Origin: Turicibacter sp.
GTDB lineage: Bacteria; Bacillota_I; Bacilli_A; MOL361; Turicibacteraceae
Assembly: GCA_009780245.1 (NCBI GenBank)
Contig: WRAJ01000002.1
Span: forward strand, 1 to 50,987
Length of the DNA stretch: 50,987 bases
Direction: 5' to 3'
The position numbers and the translations under genes were made by a program. The notes below the pieces were generated by a model. That model did not search any database, had not been told where the DNA came from, and was given only the letters and a program-made list of their open reading frames with translations. Positions 33,547-42,675 of the stretch are shown in pieces. Within the stretch, counting starts at the first letter, position 1; each line of letters begins with the position of its first letter.

Positions 33547-34410
33547 ATGTTGATCGAAGTGAAAAATTTAGTTAAATCTTACGGGTCCGTTCAGGCGGTC
33601 AAAGGAATCAATTTCACGGTAGAAGCGGGCAGCCTGTTTTCTTTTCTCGGAACAAACGGCGCAGGCAAATCCACAACCATTAACGTTTTAACAACCCTAT
33701 TGCAACAAACTTCAGGAACAGCAACGGTTGGTGGGTACAATGTCTCGACAAATCCGGACGAGGTACGGAACCTGATTGGCATCGTCTTTCAAGACAGTAT
33801 CATGGACAAGATGCTAACGGTCGAAGAAAATTTACAAGTACGAGGCAGTTTTTACGGGCTGACGGGAACGAAACTCAAACAGGCGGTTGCGCACGTGATT
33901 GAAGCAACAAAGTCCGGTGATTTTGCAAAACGCAGATACGGGACGTTATCAGGTGGGCAACGGCGCAGAGCAGATATCGCCCGCGCACTCATCCATACAC
34001 CAAAGATTTTATTTCTCGATGAGCCAACGACGGGACTTGACCCCAAAACACGCCAAGACGTTTGGGAACTCATTCGCAACCTACAAAAAGAAAAAGGGAT
34101 GACCGTTTTCTTAACGACCCACTACATGGAAGAAGCGGCTGAAAGCGACACCATCGTGATCATCCACAAAGGTGAAATTAGAGCATGTGGCACACCGGAA
34201 CAGTTGAAAGAAAGGCACTGCACAGACTTATTAAAGATCACGACCGCTAATGGTGAGCGTCGGGTTTATAACCTTGCAAAAACAACCGATGCCTTCGCCA
34301 TCATTGATCAGCAACAAGAAGAAATCGCGCACGTGGAAATTATTAGCGGCACCTTAGACGACGTGTTCTTAAACTTAACGGAGGGCTTTGAAAATGAAAC
34401 AGTTCATTAA
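33547..34410 (+). CDS. ABC-2 transporter ATP-binding protein (drug/daunorubicin type)
   Basis: 287 residues from ATG 33547 (AGAGGTGA upstream). Walker A GTNGAGKST (about 35-43), signature LSGGQRRRADIARAL (about 133), Walker B ILFLDEPTTGLD (about 153), and the H-loop TTHYMEEA. The C-terminal extension (215-287) with LDDVFLNLTEG is typical of DrrA-type exporter ATPases. The gene overlaps the permease gene by 17 bp. Confidence 0.93.
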   Translation: MLIEVKNLVKSYGSVQAVKGINFTVEAGSLFSFLGTNGAGKSTTINVLTTLLQQTSGTATVGGYNVSTNPDEVRNLIGIVFQDSIMDKMLTVEENLQVRGSFYGLTGTKLKQAVAHVIEATKSGDFAKRRYGTLSGGQRRRADIARALIHTPKILFLDEPTTGLDPKTRQDVWELIRNLQKEKGMTVFLTTHYMEEAAESDTIVIIHKGEIRACGTPEQLKERHCTDLLKITTANGERRVYNLAKTTDAFAIIDQQQEEIAHVEIISGTLDDVFLNLTEGFENETVH

Positions 34411-35260
34411 ACGAAACCTGTTATTATTTTTCCGCGACAAAGCAAACGTCTTCTTTTCGATGCTCGCGGTGATCATCACGATTTTGTTGTATATTATTTT
34501 TTTGGCTGACTTGATGGCAGGGGCCATTGAAGGTGAGATGACGGGTGTATCTGCTCAGGACATTCGCCTCGTCATCTCAGGACTTATTTTATCGGGGACG
34601 GTCGCTGTTGCCACGGTTTCAAGTTCTTTAAACGCAGCGGCTCGTATCGTCATTGATAGAGAAGATGTGGCAAAAGACTTTTTCGTTAGCCCTCTTTCAC
34701 GAGGAAAGCTGATGTTTGGTTATGTGATCTCGGCGATTATCATTGGTCTCGTGATGAGCGGCACCGCTCTGGTTACCACGGTCATTTATTTGTCGTTAAG
34801 CGGTGGTGCCCTGCTGGCAATCAAAGAGATTGCTTTACTGTTATTAACGTTGTTTCTTGGTGTGTTATCTGCCAACAGCATGCTGTTTCTACTGACTTGT
34901 GTGGTTAAGAGCAGAAATGCGTTTAGTTCCTTGGGCTCGCTAATCGGCACGTTAATCGGCTTCTTAGCAGGGGTTTATATCCCGATCGGCCAATTGCCAA
35001 GTGGCATCGCTTGGGTGATCCGCTTATTTCCCACCAGCCACACTGCCAGTATGTTTCGTCAAGTGTTAGCAAGTCCAACACTCTATCAGTTGGGAGCGCC
35101 CGATACGGTGGTCACAGAAATTAATCATTTTTTTGGTGTCACCTTTCGCTTTGGCGCGTTTACCACCAATTTCGCGTTCTCAGCCGTCCTTCTGATTGGC
35201 ACATCGATCTTGTTTTACACCGTCGGTTTATTCTTGATGAAAAAGCAAGTGTATCGCTAG
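34394..35260 (+). CDS. ABC-2 type transporter permease
   Basis: 288 residues with six helices (about 18-38, 58-78, 103-128, 136-160, 170-192, 252-276). The ABC-2 membrane domain includes the loop GVYIPIGQLPSGIAWVIRLFPT. ATG 34394 follows GGAGGG; the alternative TTG 34388 has no site. Forms the exporter with the preceding ATPase. Substrate unknown, probably a drug or lipid. Confidence 0.92.
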   Translation: MKQFIKRNLLLFFRDKANVFFSMLAVIITILLYIIFLADLMAGAIEGEMTGVSAQDIRLVISGLILSGTVAVATVSSSLNAAARIVIDREDVAKDFFVSPLSRGKLMFGYVISAIIIGLVMSGTALVTTVIYLSLSGGALLAIKEIALLLLTLFLGVLSANSMLFLLTCVVKSRNAFSSLGSLIGTLIGFLAGVYIPIGQLPSGIAWVIRLFPTSHTASMFRQVLASPTLYQLGAPDTVVTEINHFFGVTFRFGAFTTNFAFSAVLLIGTSILFYTVGLFLMKKQVYR

Positions 35261-35277
35261 ACTTTCAGAATCGGGAG

Positions 35278-35286
35278 TGATATAAT
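35278..35286 (+). promoter_or_regulatory. Extended -10 promoter
   Basis: TGA-TATAAT, an extended -10. TAGACT at 35258-35263 gives a weak -35 at 17-bp spacing. It serves the PH-like membrane protein gene 25 bp downstream. Confidence 0.6.
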
Positions 35287-35311
35287 TGATAGACGTTTAG
35301 GGAGGTTTATC

Positions 35312-36187
35312 ATGATCGAAATAACCCAAGAAAAAAGAGACTTAATCACACAGGTACATAACCAAAACACCAACTACAAAGAACATGGCTTAAGAATTTT
35401 TGACGACATCCCGGACAAGGCACTCACTTATTTTAAAGGCATGTTAAATAAAAAAGGCATCCAGCTTGCTCACGACGAAGAGATCGTCTTATTCAAAGAT
35501 TTCACTTGGTTGAAGTACGGTCGTGAGGGGCTTTTGATTACGAATCAAAACCTGTATTTCAAATATCATTTATACTTTAGAGCTGTCAAACTAACCGACA
35601 TTGTCGCATTACAAATTGATCCGTATGACACCTATAACATTTCCATTGCCTTAAAAGACGGCTCAACCGTTGAAGTTTATGCGTCTGAGTTGTACAAAGA
35701 AGTCAAAGAAATTATGAACATTTTGCTGTCTGGAACAGGACTTGAAAACGAATACGATGCAAGTGGTAATCGCGTGGTGGACGTTGCGAGCAGGACACTT
35801 CGGTCAAACCGAACGCTATCACGGATTTACGGTGTTTTTGAATGGATCGATTTTCTTTTCATCGGTTTAGTTGTTGCTTATTGGATGATGGACATGTACT
35901 TGTATCAATACGCGACGGGCATAGATTTTGAGATTCATCAATACCACGACTATATGATCCGCTTTATGGATTGGTTTCCTTTTACTAGTGTACAGATTTA
36001 TCTCATCTCACTGCTCATCACAAGTGGCTTTTTAATCACAACGATTCTAATCCGACGCTTTGGTACCTTCTACAAAAAGAAATGGCGTTTTGTCTTTGAT
36101 GTTTTACGTTGCATCTTCTGGCTAGCGATCGATGTTGTGTTTTTAATGATGGCATTAGGGTGGATTGCGCAAGTGCAGTTGTGGTAA
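35312..36187 (+). CDS. Membrane protein with N-terminal PH-like domain
   Basis: 291 residues. Residues about 50-145 (EEIVLFKDFTWLKYGREGLL, LYFRAVKLTDIVALQI, SIALKDGSTVEVYAS) form a bacterial PH/GRAM-like beta-barrel followed by a helix. Three membrane helices follow (about 172-195, 225-250, 265-285). The same PH-then-helices layout recurs in small proteins of Firmicutes, function unknown. The ribosome binding site GGGAGG is good. The gene has its own promoter and appears monocistronic. Confidence 0.7.
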   Translation: MIEITQEKRDLITQVHNQNTNYKEHGLRIFDDIPDKALTYFKGMLNKKGIQLAHDEEIVLFKDFTWLKYGREGLLITNQNLYFKYHLYFRAVKLTDIVALQIDPYDTYNISIALKDGSTVEVYASELYKEVKEIMNILLSGTGLENEYDASGNRVVDVASRTLRSNRTLSRIYGVFEWIDFLFIGLVVAYWMMDMYLYQYATGIDFEIHQYHDYMIRFMDWFPFTSVQIYLISLLITSGFLITTILIRRFGTFYKKKWRFVFDVLRCIFWLAIDVVFLMMALGWIAQVQLW

Positions 36188-36223
36188 AATGAATGCTAAA
36201 ATAACATGTAAAGGAGCTTGATT

Positions 36224-36739
36224 ATGATTTGTTCATTTAATGAGAAAAAACCTCAGATTGCTGACTCTGTTTTTGTTGCTGATTATGTCACGGTCATTGG
36301 TGATGTCACAATAGGCGAGGGGAGCTCAGTCTGGTTTAACACGGCTATTCGTGGCGATGTGGCGCCGATTCGGATTGGTAGCGGGGTGAACGTTCAAGAA
36401 AATTCCGTTTTACATGTCAGCACCGATTTGCCTTTGATGATCGAAGACGATGTCACCATTGGCCATGGTTGTATCTTACACAGTGCAACGATTAGAAAAG
36501 ACGCACTGATTGGTATGGGTGCGATTATTTTAGATGGTGCTGAAATCGGAGAGGGCGCTTTGATTGGGGCCGGAACGCTTGTTCCTCCTGGTAAAAAAAT
36601 TCCACCGAATGTGCTGGCGGTTGGCAGCCCGGTTAAAGTGATCAGAGAATTGACCGAAGAAGATCGAGTGGGTATGGTTGTGAATGCAAAGGATTATCAA
36701 GAGAAAGCTTTGATTTACAAGGCGATGCAGGGCGAATAA
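36224..36739 (+). CDS. Gamma-class carbonic anhydrase family protein
   Basis: 171 residues from ATG 36224 (AAGGAG, 7 bp). A hexapeptide beta-helix with the three metal-ligand His positions visible in SVLHVS and IGHGCILHSA, and Arg and Asp in AIRGDVAPI. The C-terminal helix is PVKVIRELTEEDRVGM. Members include YrdA/PaaY-type proteins with weak or unknown hydratase activity. A degenerate copy of this gene's 3' end lies near 42541-42647. Confidence 0.88.
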   Translation: MICSFNEKKPQIADSVFVADYVTVIGDVTIGEGSSVWFNTAIRGDVAPIRIGSGVNVQENSVLHVSTDLPLMIEDDVTIGHGCILHSATIRKDALIGMGAIILDGAEIGEGALIGAGTLVPPGKKIPPNVLAVGSPVKVIRELTEEDRVGMVVNAKDYQEKALIYKAMQGE

Positions 36740-36828
36740 ACAAGATTGAAACGGCGATAGAGGGTGGTGAGATATGAACCGATCTGTGAATATTGTGGTT
36801 CGTTTTTGTAATTGAAGTGAGGATAGGG

Positions 36829-36854
36829 AAGTGAGCTGAGACTCACTTTTTTTT
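36829..36854 (+). terminator. Rho-independent terminator after the gamma-carbonic anhydrase gene
   Basis: Stem AAGTGAG / CTCACTT with a 6-nt loop and a T8 run. The intervening 36740-36828 holds a 13-codon frame (36774-36815) and a 24-nt block shared with 43738-43761. Confidence 0.8.
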
Positions 36855-37033
36855 GCGTCGATACGGGTCTATTTTAGTAAAATCATTTGAGTTGAGTAGA
36901 TCGGATTTTTTACAAATAGTCCGTTTTTTGAACCTTAGCGTTCGCTATTTCGAATGAAAAAATAAAAAATGAAGAAATGTCAAAGAGTTCTCAAACTTTC
37001 GTGCTTACATTTCATTTTCATTGTCAAGTGGTG

Positions 37034-37108
37034 TTGCTTTTTGATTAATTATCGGTTATAGTTTTAGTTGGAAAGCGCACTCGAACATCATTCGTATTTA
37101 CGAACATC
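37034..37108 (+). promoter_or_regulatory. Promoter and repeated motifs upstream of the pectin-degrading gene
   Basis: -35 TTGCTT (37034-37039), 17-bp spacer, -10 TATAGT (37057-37062). Downstream, CGAACATC occurs at 37082-37089 and again at 37101-37108, flanking the dyad TTCGTATTTACGAA (37091-37104). The 19-bp period puts both copies on one face of the helix. This suggests a regulator-binding site controlling a substrate-inducible gene. The rest of 36855-37120 shows nothing else. Confidence 0.55.
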
Positions 37109-37150
37109 GAGGTGTAGCTAATGATAAACACACAAAGAGGAGAGAGAAAA

Positions 37151-40100
37151 ATGAGCAACCGTAAAAGCTTGTTTAAAAAAATAGGAACAACTTGTTTAGC
37201 ATCTCTGATGATGTTAAGCTCAGCACCCATCACGGTATTTGCAGAGTCCCTATCACCCCATGATGATTCATCGGAACGTGAAGATGGAAAGATTGAATTT
37301 TGGGATTTTGGTGGTAATATAAGAGACGCAAGTTTTTATATCAATAGGTTGACCCCAGAGATGATTAATGCTTGGTATCCAGGGGTTGAGCCTGGGACTG
37401 CTGGTGTGACCATCGGGCAGTTCGATGCGGGTGACCTCTCGTTTCGTGGCGCTGGCAATGATCGCTTGCGCACTGAAAACGAGGCCCTAACGCGCTTTGA
37501 CCAGCGGGTTTGGAGTTTTGCAGCACAACCCATTCCAGCACAGTGGTATTTAGAAGGGGAGCAGCGTGGTGTGATTCATTTAAACGGTGCGACGAATGTC
37601 AATAATGGGAATCCAACGCGTAGTATGATCCTTCACAATAATTTAGAGGACGATGAAATTAGTTTTTATGTGACGGTTGAGAATGCGGCGAATACCATTA
37701 CGTTTGAGTATGTACCTGAGGACGGGAGTGAAAGTGGCTTTGTTCATCGGGAAGTTCGTGTGGTGGAGGTTGGGCATACGGTGTTAAATTTTGTTGCGCC
37801 GGAGGCGGGTAGTTATCGTATTTTTGCTGATCATACAAGTTCGCGATTAGCTATTCATCGTGTGACGCGCGAGGCGGCGGTTTATGCTTCGATCGCCGGA
37901 ACGCTTGCGATGCCAGAGGCCGTACCCGCTGATTTTGAGCTTGTGTTTACGAATACGTTTACAAACAAAAGTTACCCAGCGGTATTTAACGCTGATCGGA
38001 CTGCCTATACCGTAGAAGCCATGCCAGCTGGTTTTACGTATGCGATTAGCTTGGAGAATGCCAATGGGTTTATTCTTGAGAGCGCAACAGAGGTGTTTAT
38101 TCCACGCGAACCAGCAACGATTAATATGGATGTTGTGATTATCGGTGTGGATCTGTTTGAGTTGAATGGTGAGATTACGGGCTTGCCAACCGAGTTATTA
38201 GAACAATTAGTGCTTCAATTGACGCCACCAGCTGGGCAGTTGTTTATGCCGACGGTTGAGATTGACGTTGAAACTGGCCAATTTTCGGCTTTGTTAGAGC
38301 GTGGTGGTGTTTATGATTTGACCGTGCTTGGTGTGAATGATTTTGAAACGACCGTGACGCACATGAATGCGGATACGACCGTGATTCCTTTTACCAAGCG
38401 TGCGACTTTCCCGGTTCAGGTTGAAACAACTGGCTTAACAGCCGCGCAACAGGAAACGCTGGTCTTAACGTTTGAGAATATGCAGGAAGACGGGTATCGC
38501 TATACGTTTGCGGCATCGGATGACATGGCGCTACGTGACGGTGTTTACCGCATCGTTTCAAGCGGCATTGATCGTTACCCACTTGAAATGGCGTTAACGG
38601 CTAATCTGGTCATAGACGGTGAGGGTGTGGCAAGAACGTTGAACTTTAGAGCGGTGAACCAGTGGGATTTTAGGGACGTCGGTGCTGATCGGGTTACAGC
38701 AGGGTATTTTCAAGGTATTAGATTTGTTGGAAATATTGGCTGGCATAACCAAATCCGCTTAATTGCACAGCCAAATAGTGTGGTTAATATTCCCGTTAAT
38801 CCAGGAGATGTGGTGGAGATTGGCTATACATTCGCGGCGGATTTCACTTTTTCTGATGGTTTGACGACTTCAGATCCCGTGATAACAAACAGTGGGTCAA
38901 CCAATTTAAGGGAGTTTGCGCGTTTTGAATACGCAGGCACTGAGCCAGGGTTTGTTTCGTTAATGGCGCAGGCGACAAGCTATTATGAGACGGTTCGCGT
39001 GTTTAGACCGGTTCCGTTCCAAGCGGATGTAACGGTTGGGGCGGATGGCCGTGATTTTGCTACGATTAATGAGGCTTTAGATGCGATTGCTTTGATGGAT
39101 CGCGAAGTCGGGCAGCGGGTGACGGTTTGGATTGATCCGGGTAATTACGAGGAGATGTTAGTGATTACGGAGGACGAGGTGACGTTTAGGAATGCGTCGG
39201 ATCATCCGAGCATTGCGTTAAGAAATAGCGGTGTTGATATCGATGACGATGCGGTTCGAATTACGTCTTATTATGGGCACGGAATTAGCTATTTTAGCAT
39301 GGGGCCTGATGGTCGGTTTGATGCAGAAGTGTTGGCGGTTAATTTAGAAAACGGGTATCATTCTATAACAAACCCAGGTGCAGGGACGGCGACGTTCTGG
39401 AATGCAACGGTGGTGGTGCGTGGGACTGATTTTGAAGCGTTCGATATTATTTTTGAAAATTCATTTAACCAGTATGTGTCTGAACGGGAGATGAGTGATC
39501 GCCTTTATCTTGAGACGAGTAACCGTGGTGGTGAGCGACCGCGAGAATTAGGCAGCACAGCGGTTCAAGATCGTGCCTTTGTGGAGCGGGCAGCGGCGAT
39601 GGCGGTCATGGGAGATCGTGCTTACTTTAACAACGTCCGTTTTGTTGGTCGTCAAGATACGTTATACGGAGGTGCGATTCGTGCGGCGTTTAATCAGTCG
39701 GTGGTGATGGGGGGCGTGGATTTCATTTTTGGTCCGATGACCGCTGTGTTTTATGATTCTGATCTTGTGCTTAATACAAGTGATGTTGCCAATGATGTGG
39801 CTTATATCGCAGCTGCGCAACAACCAGCTGGTCGAAGAGGGTACTTGTTCTATAATAACCGCATTGTGAGCGCCGTGCCAGGTGTTGATACGGCTTCAAC
39901 GCGTTCGGCAAATCCAGGGTATCTTGGACGCCCATGGGCACCGACAACGAGTGAAGTTGCCTTTGTGAACACGACCATTGGCGTTGGGGATGATGGTGTT
40001 TCTTTGATTCGTCCTGCTGGTTGGTTAGCTACGTTAGGCGGGCAAGCGCCGTCTTTTGAATACGGGACGGTGGAGCTTTCAGGGGTTGATCATTCTGCGG

Positions 40101-41839
40101 CGCGTGCTGCTTGGGCGACGGTGTTAGATACGCCGTTTATCGGTGATGTTGAGCTTGTTCCTTATTCTTTTACCAGTGGAGATGATGGTTGGGATCCGTT
40201 TGGATCAGGGGATGAGGGTGACGCGTCTGTTTCGATTTTCTTGATTGGCGATTCGACGGTTAGTCCGCACCCAGATACGTTTGATAATTGGGATGTGTTC
40301 CGTGAGGGATGGGGTGAGCGACTGCAACCTTATTTGAGTGAGGAGGCAACGGTGGTTAATTTAGCTGTGTCTGGTCGAACGTCTTTAGATTTCGTCACTG
40401 CGGGTGCTTCGGCAGCTAATTATCAACGTTTCTTAAATGAGATGACGGCTGGTGATTACGTGTTGATTCAGTTTGGGCATAACGATCAACGCTCACCGAA
40501 CATCAGCCTTGAAGGTGATCACACGACGCCAGGTTCCTTCCAATTCTTCTTGTATCAACACTATGTCAGACCAGCATTAGATGCAGGCGCGCAACCTGTT
40601 TTGATTTCGCCTGTTGTTAGACGCCGTTTTGTTGGTGATGTCTTTATGCCGGAAGCAGAATTGATGGCATTTGGTGAAGCAGCAAGACAACTTGCTTTGG
40701 TTTTGGATCTACCGTTTATTGATTTGAATGCGATGACAGCTGAGTTGTATCGCTCGGTTGGTTCAGAAGGAACTGTTAGGTTCCATGCATTGCCTCGTGG
40801 TGCAAGTGTTGCGAGCTTAGATAATACACACTTCAGTGCGATTGGTGCGCATTACGTCGCAAACGAATTGATCAACGGTGTTTTAGCCAATGATCATGAA
40901 GGATTAGCAAGGCTGGCAACGTTCATTTCTGATGAACGCCCAGCAACACCAGAACTTCCAACGCCTGACCGTCCAATCTTGGAATCAGTCACTTGGGAAG
41001 ACGGTGACAAAGTATGGGATTTCTCAGAAGGAGCGGACTATTTCCGATCAGTGTACGGGTTTGAGCATGGCTTTATTGGCAATGGGATTAGTGGCATCAT
41101 GTCGACAAGCGCATCGTTTGGGGATCGTCAATTCACTCACATGTTAAACTTAGGTGGGGCACCGCAGATGTGGATTGATCGCGATGGCAATACGGTTGAA
41201 GGTGGCTTTGCGAATCAAGCCAATGATCGCTTCCTACCAGCGGCTCGTTTCTTTAGCTTCCAAGTTGACGGCCCAAGTACCATCACGGTTTATGCCAATC
41301 ACGGCGGGGCAGCTGGCCAAGAACGATTCCTTGACATTACAAATGATGTGACCTGGGAAACCTCGAATCTCTTAATTGTCGACGGCGCAGATACTCGAAG
41401 AGGCACGTTTGAATACACCGGAGAAGAGCCAGCAACAATTTTCATCTACTCGCGTGGGTCAGGCATTAACATTTTAACGGTAGAAGCAACGAACGTGACC
41501 GGGCCTGCAAGTAGTGGGGGCGGAGAGCCGACGCCAGATCCGGAACTGCCATGTATGCCAGGCATTCCTAGTCTACCAAGCTTGCCAAGTATTCCGGGTG
41601 TGCCGGACTTACCAAGCCTTCCATGTATTCCGGTATTCCCAGGCATTCCGGGTCTTCCTTCACTTCCTGAGATTCCGGGCGTACCAGCATTCCCTGAAAT
41701 CCCAGGATTATCGGGTCTGCCAAATATTCCAGCCATCCCACCAATCCCAGGACGACCAATTCCAGCTGTGCCAGAGCTCCCACCTCTACCAGCGATTCCG
41801 AGATTTTTTGAACGGGCACTTTCGCGGTTTTGGGAATAA
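37151..41839 (+). CDS. Secreted multidomain pectin methylesterase / SGNH acetylesterase with proline-triplet tail
   Basis: 1562 residues from ATG 37151 (AGAGGAGAG; an ATG at 37121 with its own GAGGTG site is also in frame). Signal peptide about 1-32. An accessory module starts with IEFWDFGG (about 43-240), then a carboxypeptidase-regulatory-like or Ig-like middle (245-490), and a second such module (WDFRDVGADR, about 500-620). A pectin methylesterase (about 624-1013) has GRQDTLY, GGVDFIFG (catalytic Asp) and YLGRPW (Arg). A GDSL/SGNH esterase of rhamnogalacturonan acetylesterase type (about 1028-1256) has GDST, SGRTS, GHND and DNTHFS. A third module follows (VWDFSEG, about 1287-1450). The tail repeats X-X-P about 28 times. 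No LPXTG or WxL anchor. It removes methyl and acetyl groups from pectin; no pectin lyase is present nearby. Confidence 0.92.
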   Translation: MSNRKSLFKKIGTTCLASLMMLSSAPITVFAESLSPHDDSSEREDGKIEFWDFGGNIRDASFYINRLTPEMINAWYPGVEPGTAGVTIGQFDAGDLSFRGAGNDRLRTENEALTRFDQRVWSFAAQPIPAQWYLEGEQRGVIHLNGATNVNNGNPTRSMILHNNLEDDEISFYVTVENAANTITFEYVPEDGSESGFVHREVRVVEVGHTVLNFVAPEAGSYRIFADHTSSRLAIHRVTREAAVYASIAGTLAMPEAVPADFELVFTNTFTNKSYPAVFNADRTAYTVEAMPAGFTYAISLENANGFILESATEVFIPREPATINMDVVIIGVDLFELNGEITGLPTELLEQLVLQLTPPAGQLFMPTVEIDVETGQFSALLERGGVYDLTVLGVNDFETTVTHMNADTTVIPFTKRATFPVQVETTGLTAAQQETLVLTFENMQEDGYRYTFAASDDMALRDGVYRIVSSGIDRYPLEMALTANLVIDGEGVARTLNFRAVNQWDFRDVGADRVTAGYFQGIRFVGNIGWHNQIRLIAQPNSVVNIPVNPGDVVEIGYTFAADFTFSDGLTTSDPVITNSGSTNLREFARFEYAGTEPGFVSLMAQATSYYETVRVFRPVPFQADVTVGADGRDFATINEALDAIALMDREVGQRVTVWIDPGNYEEMLVITEDEVTFRNASDHPSIALRNSGVDIDDDAVRITSYYGHGISYFSMGPDGRFDAEVLAVNLENGYHSITNPGAGTATFWNATVVVRGTDFEAFDIIFENSFNQYVSEREMSDRLYLETSNRGGERPRELGSTAVQDRAFVERAAAMAVMGDRAYFNNVRFVGRQDTLYGGAIRAAFNQSVVMGGVDFIFGPMTAVFYDSDLVLNTSDVANDVAYIAAAQQPAGRRGYLFYNNRIVSAVPGVDTASTRSANPGYLGRPWAPTTSEVAFVNTTIGVGDDGVSLIRPAGWLATLGGQAPSFEYGTVELSGVDHSAARAAWATVLDTPFIGDVELVPYSFTSGDDGWDPFGSGDEGDASVSIFLIGDSTVSPHPDTFDNWDVFREGWGERLQPYLSEEATVVNLAVSGRTSLDFVTAGASAANYQRFLNEMTAGDYVLIQFGHNDQRSPNISLEGDHTTPGSFQFFLYQHYVRPALDAGAQPVLISPVVRRRFVGDVFMPEAELMAFGEAARQLALVLDLPFIDLNAMTAELYRSVGSEGTVRFHALPRGASVASLDNTHFSAIGAHYVANELINGVLANDHEGLARLATFISDERPATPELPTPDRPILESVTWEDGDKVWDFSEGADYFRSVYGFEHGFIGNGISGIMSTSASFGDRQFTHMLNLGGAPQMWIDRDGNTVEGGFANQANDRFLPAARFFSFQVDGPSTITVYANHGGAAGQERFLDITNDVTWETSNLLIVDGADTRRGTFEYTGEEPATIFIYSRGSGINILTVEATNVTGPASSGGGEPTPDPELPCMPGIPSLPSLPSIPGVPDLPSLPCIPVFPGIPGLPSLPEIPGVPAFPEIPGLSGLPNIPAIPPIPGRPIPAVPELPPLPAIPRFFERALSRFWE

Positions 41840-41897
41840 GCAGTGGTTTAACCACTAGCCATTCGTAGCATACTGAATCTAATAAACTGTACTTTTA

Positions 41898-41940
41898 AGA
41901 GCCACATTGATAGCAATTACAATCAATATGGCTTTTCTTT
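41898..41940 (+). terminator. Rho-independent terminator after the pectin-degrading gene
   Basis: Stem AAGAGCCACATTGAT / ATCAATATGGCTTTT (two imperfect positions) with a 10-nt loop and a T-rich end. Confidence 0.85.
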
Positions 41941-41991
41941 TATAGAAAAATCATGTATACTATCATGAGTAGCTAGCAAGGAGTGTTGCGT

Positions 41992-42510
41992 ATGAAGAGA
42001 ATGTCAAAGCAAAGTATAGAGCATTGTATCAAAGGAGCTCTCAAAGGTGATGCAAAAAAAAATGCATTGGAGCTTGCATCTTATTTTAGAACGGTTGAAA
42101 TAATTGCTGAACGTGAAACTACTGGTTACTGGGCTGATAAAATTTACTGGAATGTAAGCTATAAAAACGAAAGCATTTGTAATATTGCGATTGATGAGAA
42201 CCAAGATGGTTCGTGGTATATAACCGGTGATGATAGTGAGTCTAATTGGTTTGAAAATCCTTCGTTAGATAAACGGATAAAAGAAGTTATATGGAAAAAT
42301 GTTGTCGTCTGCGATGATTACGCTTCTTGCGGTGGTTGTGGCAGTCCGGATATCGCATCACGTAAAGTAGTATTCGGAAAAGCATTTAACCGTGTCTGTC
42401 TTATTACTTTGAAATTCAACAATCCAGATGCCGAGACAATCGCGTGTATAAAGAAAATATTTGAGTTAAGAAAAAATGATATTTTAAAAGGTTTCGAGGG
42501 GGAGAAGTAA
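41992..42510 (+). CDS. Uncharacterised 172-residue protein with Cys cluster
   Basis: ATG 41992 follows AAGGAG at 8-bp spacing. A -10-like TATACT lies at 41956-41961. No family recognised. The protein is soluble; an N-terminal helical part (KQSIEHCIKGALKGDAKKNA) is followed by alpha/beta sequence rich in Trp and Asn, and a short CDDYASCGGCGSP segment in which three Cys could bind metal. It lies just before the degenerate carbonic anhydrase fragment, within the region bracketed by the duplication, so it may have arrived with the pectin gene. Confidence 0.65.
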   Translation: MKRMSKQSIEHCIKGALKGDAKKNALELASYFRTVEIIAERETTGYWADKIYWNVSYKNESICNIAIDENQDGSWYITGDDSESNWFENPSLDKRIKEVIWKNVVVCDDYASCGGCGSPDIASRKVVFGKAFNRVCLITLKFNNPDAETIACIKKIFELRKNDILKGFEGEK

Positions 42511-42513
42511 GTA

Positions 42514-42675
42514 ATGCTGGCGCTTTTTAAGATTATTAGAAGCCCGGTTAAAGTAATCAGAGAATGGACAGAAGCAGGTCGAGTGGGGATGATGACAAAT
42601 GTGAAGAATTATCGTGAAAAAGCTCAGGTTTATAAAGTGATGCAGGGTAAGGAGAATGGCTATGGAAAATTTTAA
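42514..42675 (+). pseudogene. Degenerate 3' fragment of a gamma-carbonic anhydrase gene
   Basis: A 53-codon open frame whose middle is SPVKVIREWTEAGRVGMMTN, matching PVKVIRELTEEDRVGM of the intact gene at 36224-36739. At base level, 42541-42647 and 36626-36732 agree at about 84 of 107 positions by hand count. The beta-helix catalytic part is absent, and the frame runs past the normal end into the peptidase start, so it is a remnant. It marks one edge of a duplicated segment. Confidence 0.8.

Noticed and set aside
41446..41736. Minus-strand frame with collagen-like G-x-P repeats
   Set aside because: It is the reverse complement of the proline-triplet tail of the pectin gene; the repeat in one strand creates a Gly-Pro-like repeat in the other. 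No ribosome binding site and no independent evidence.
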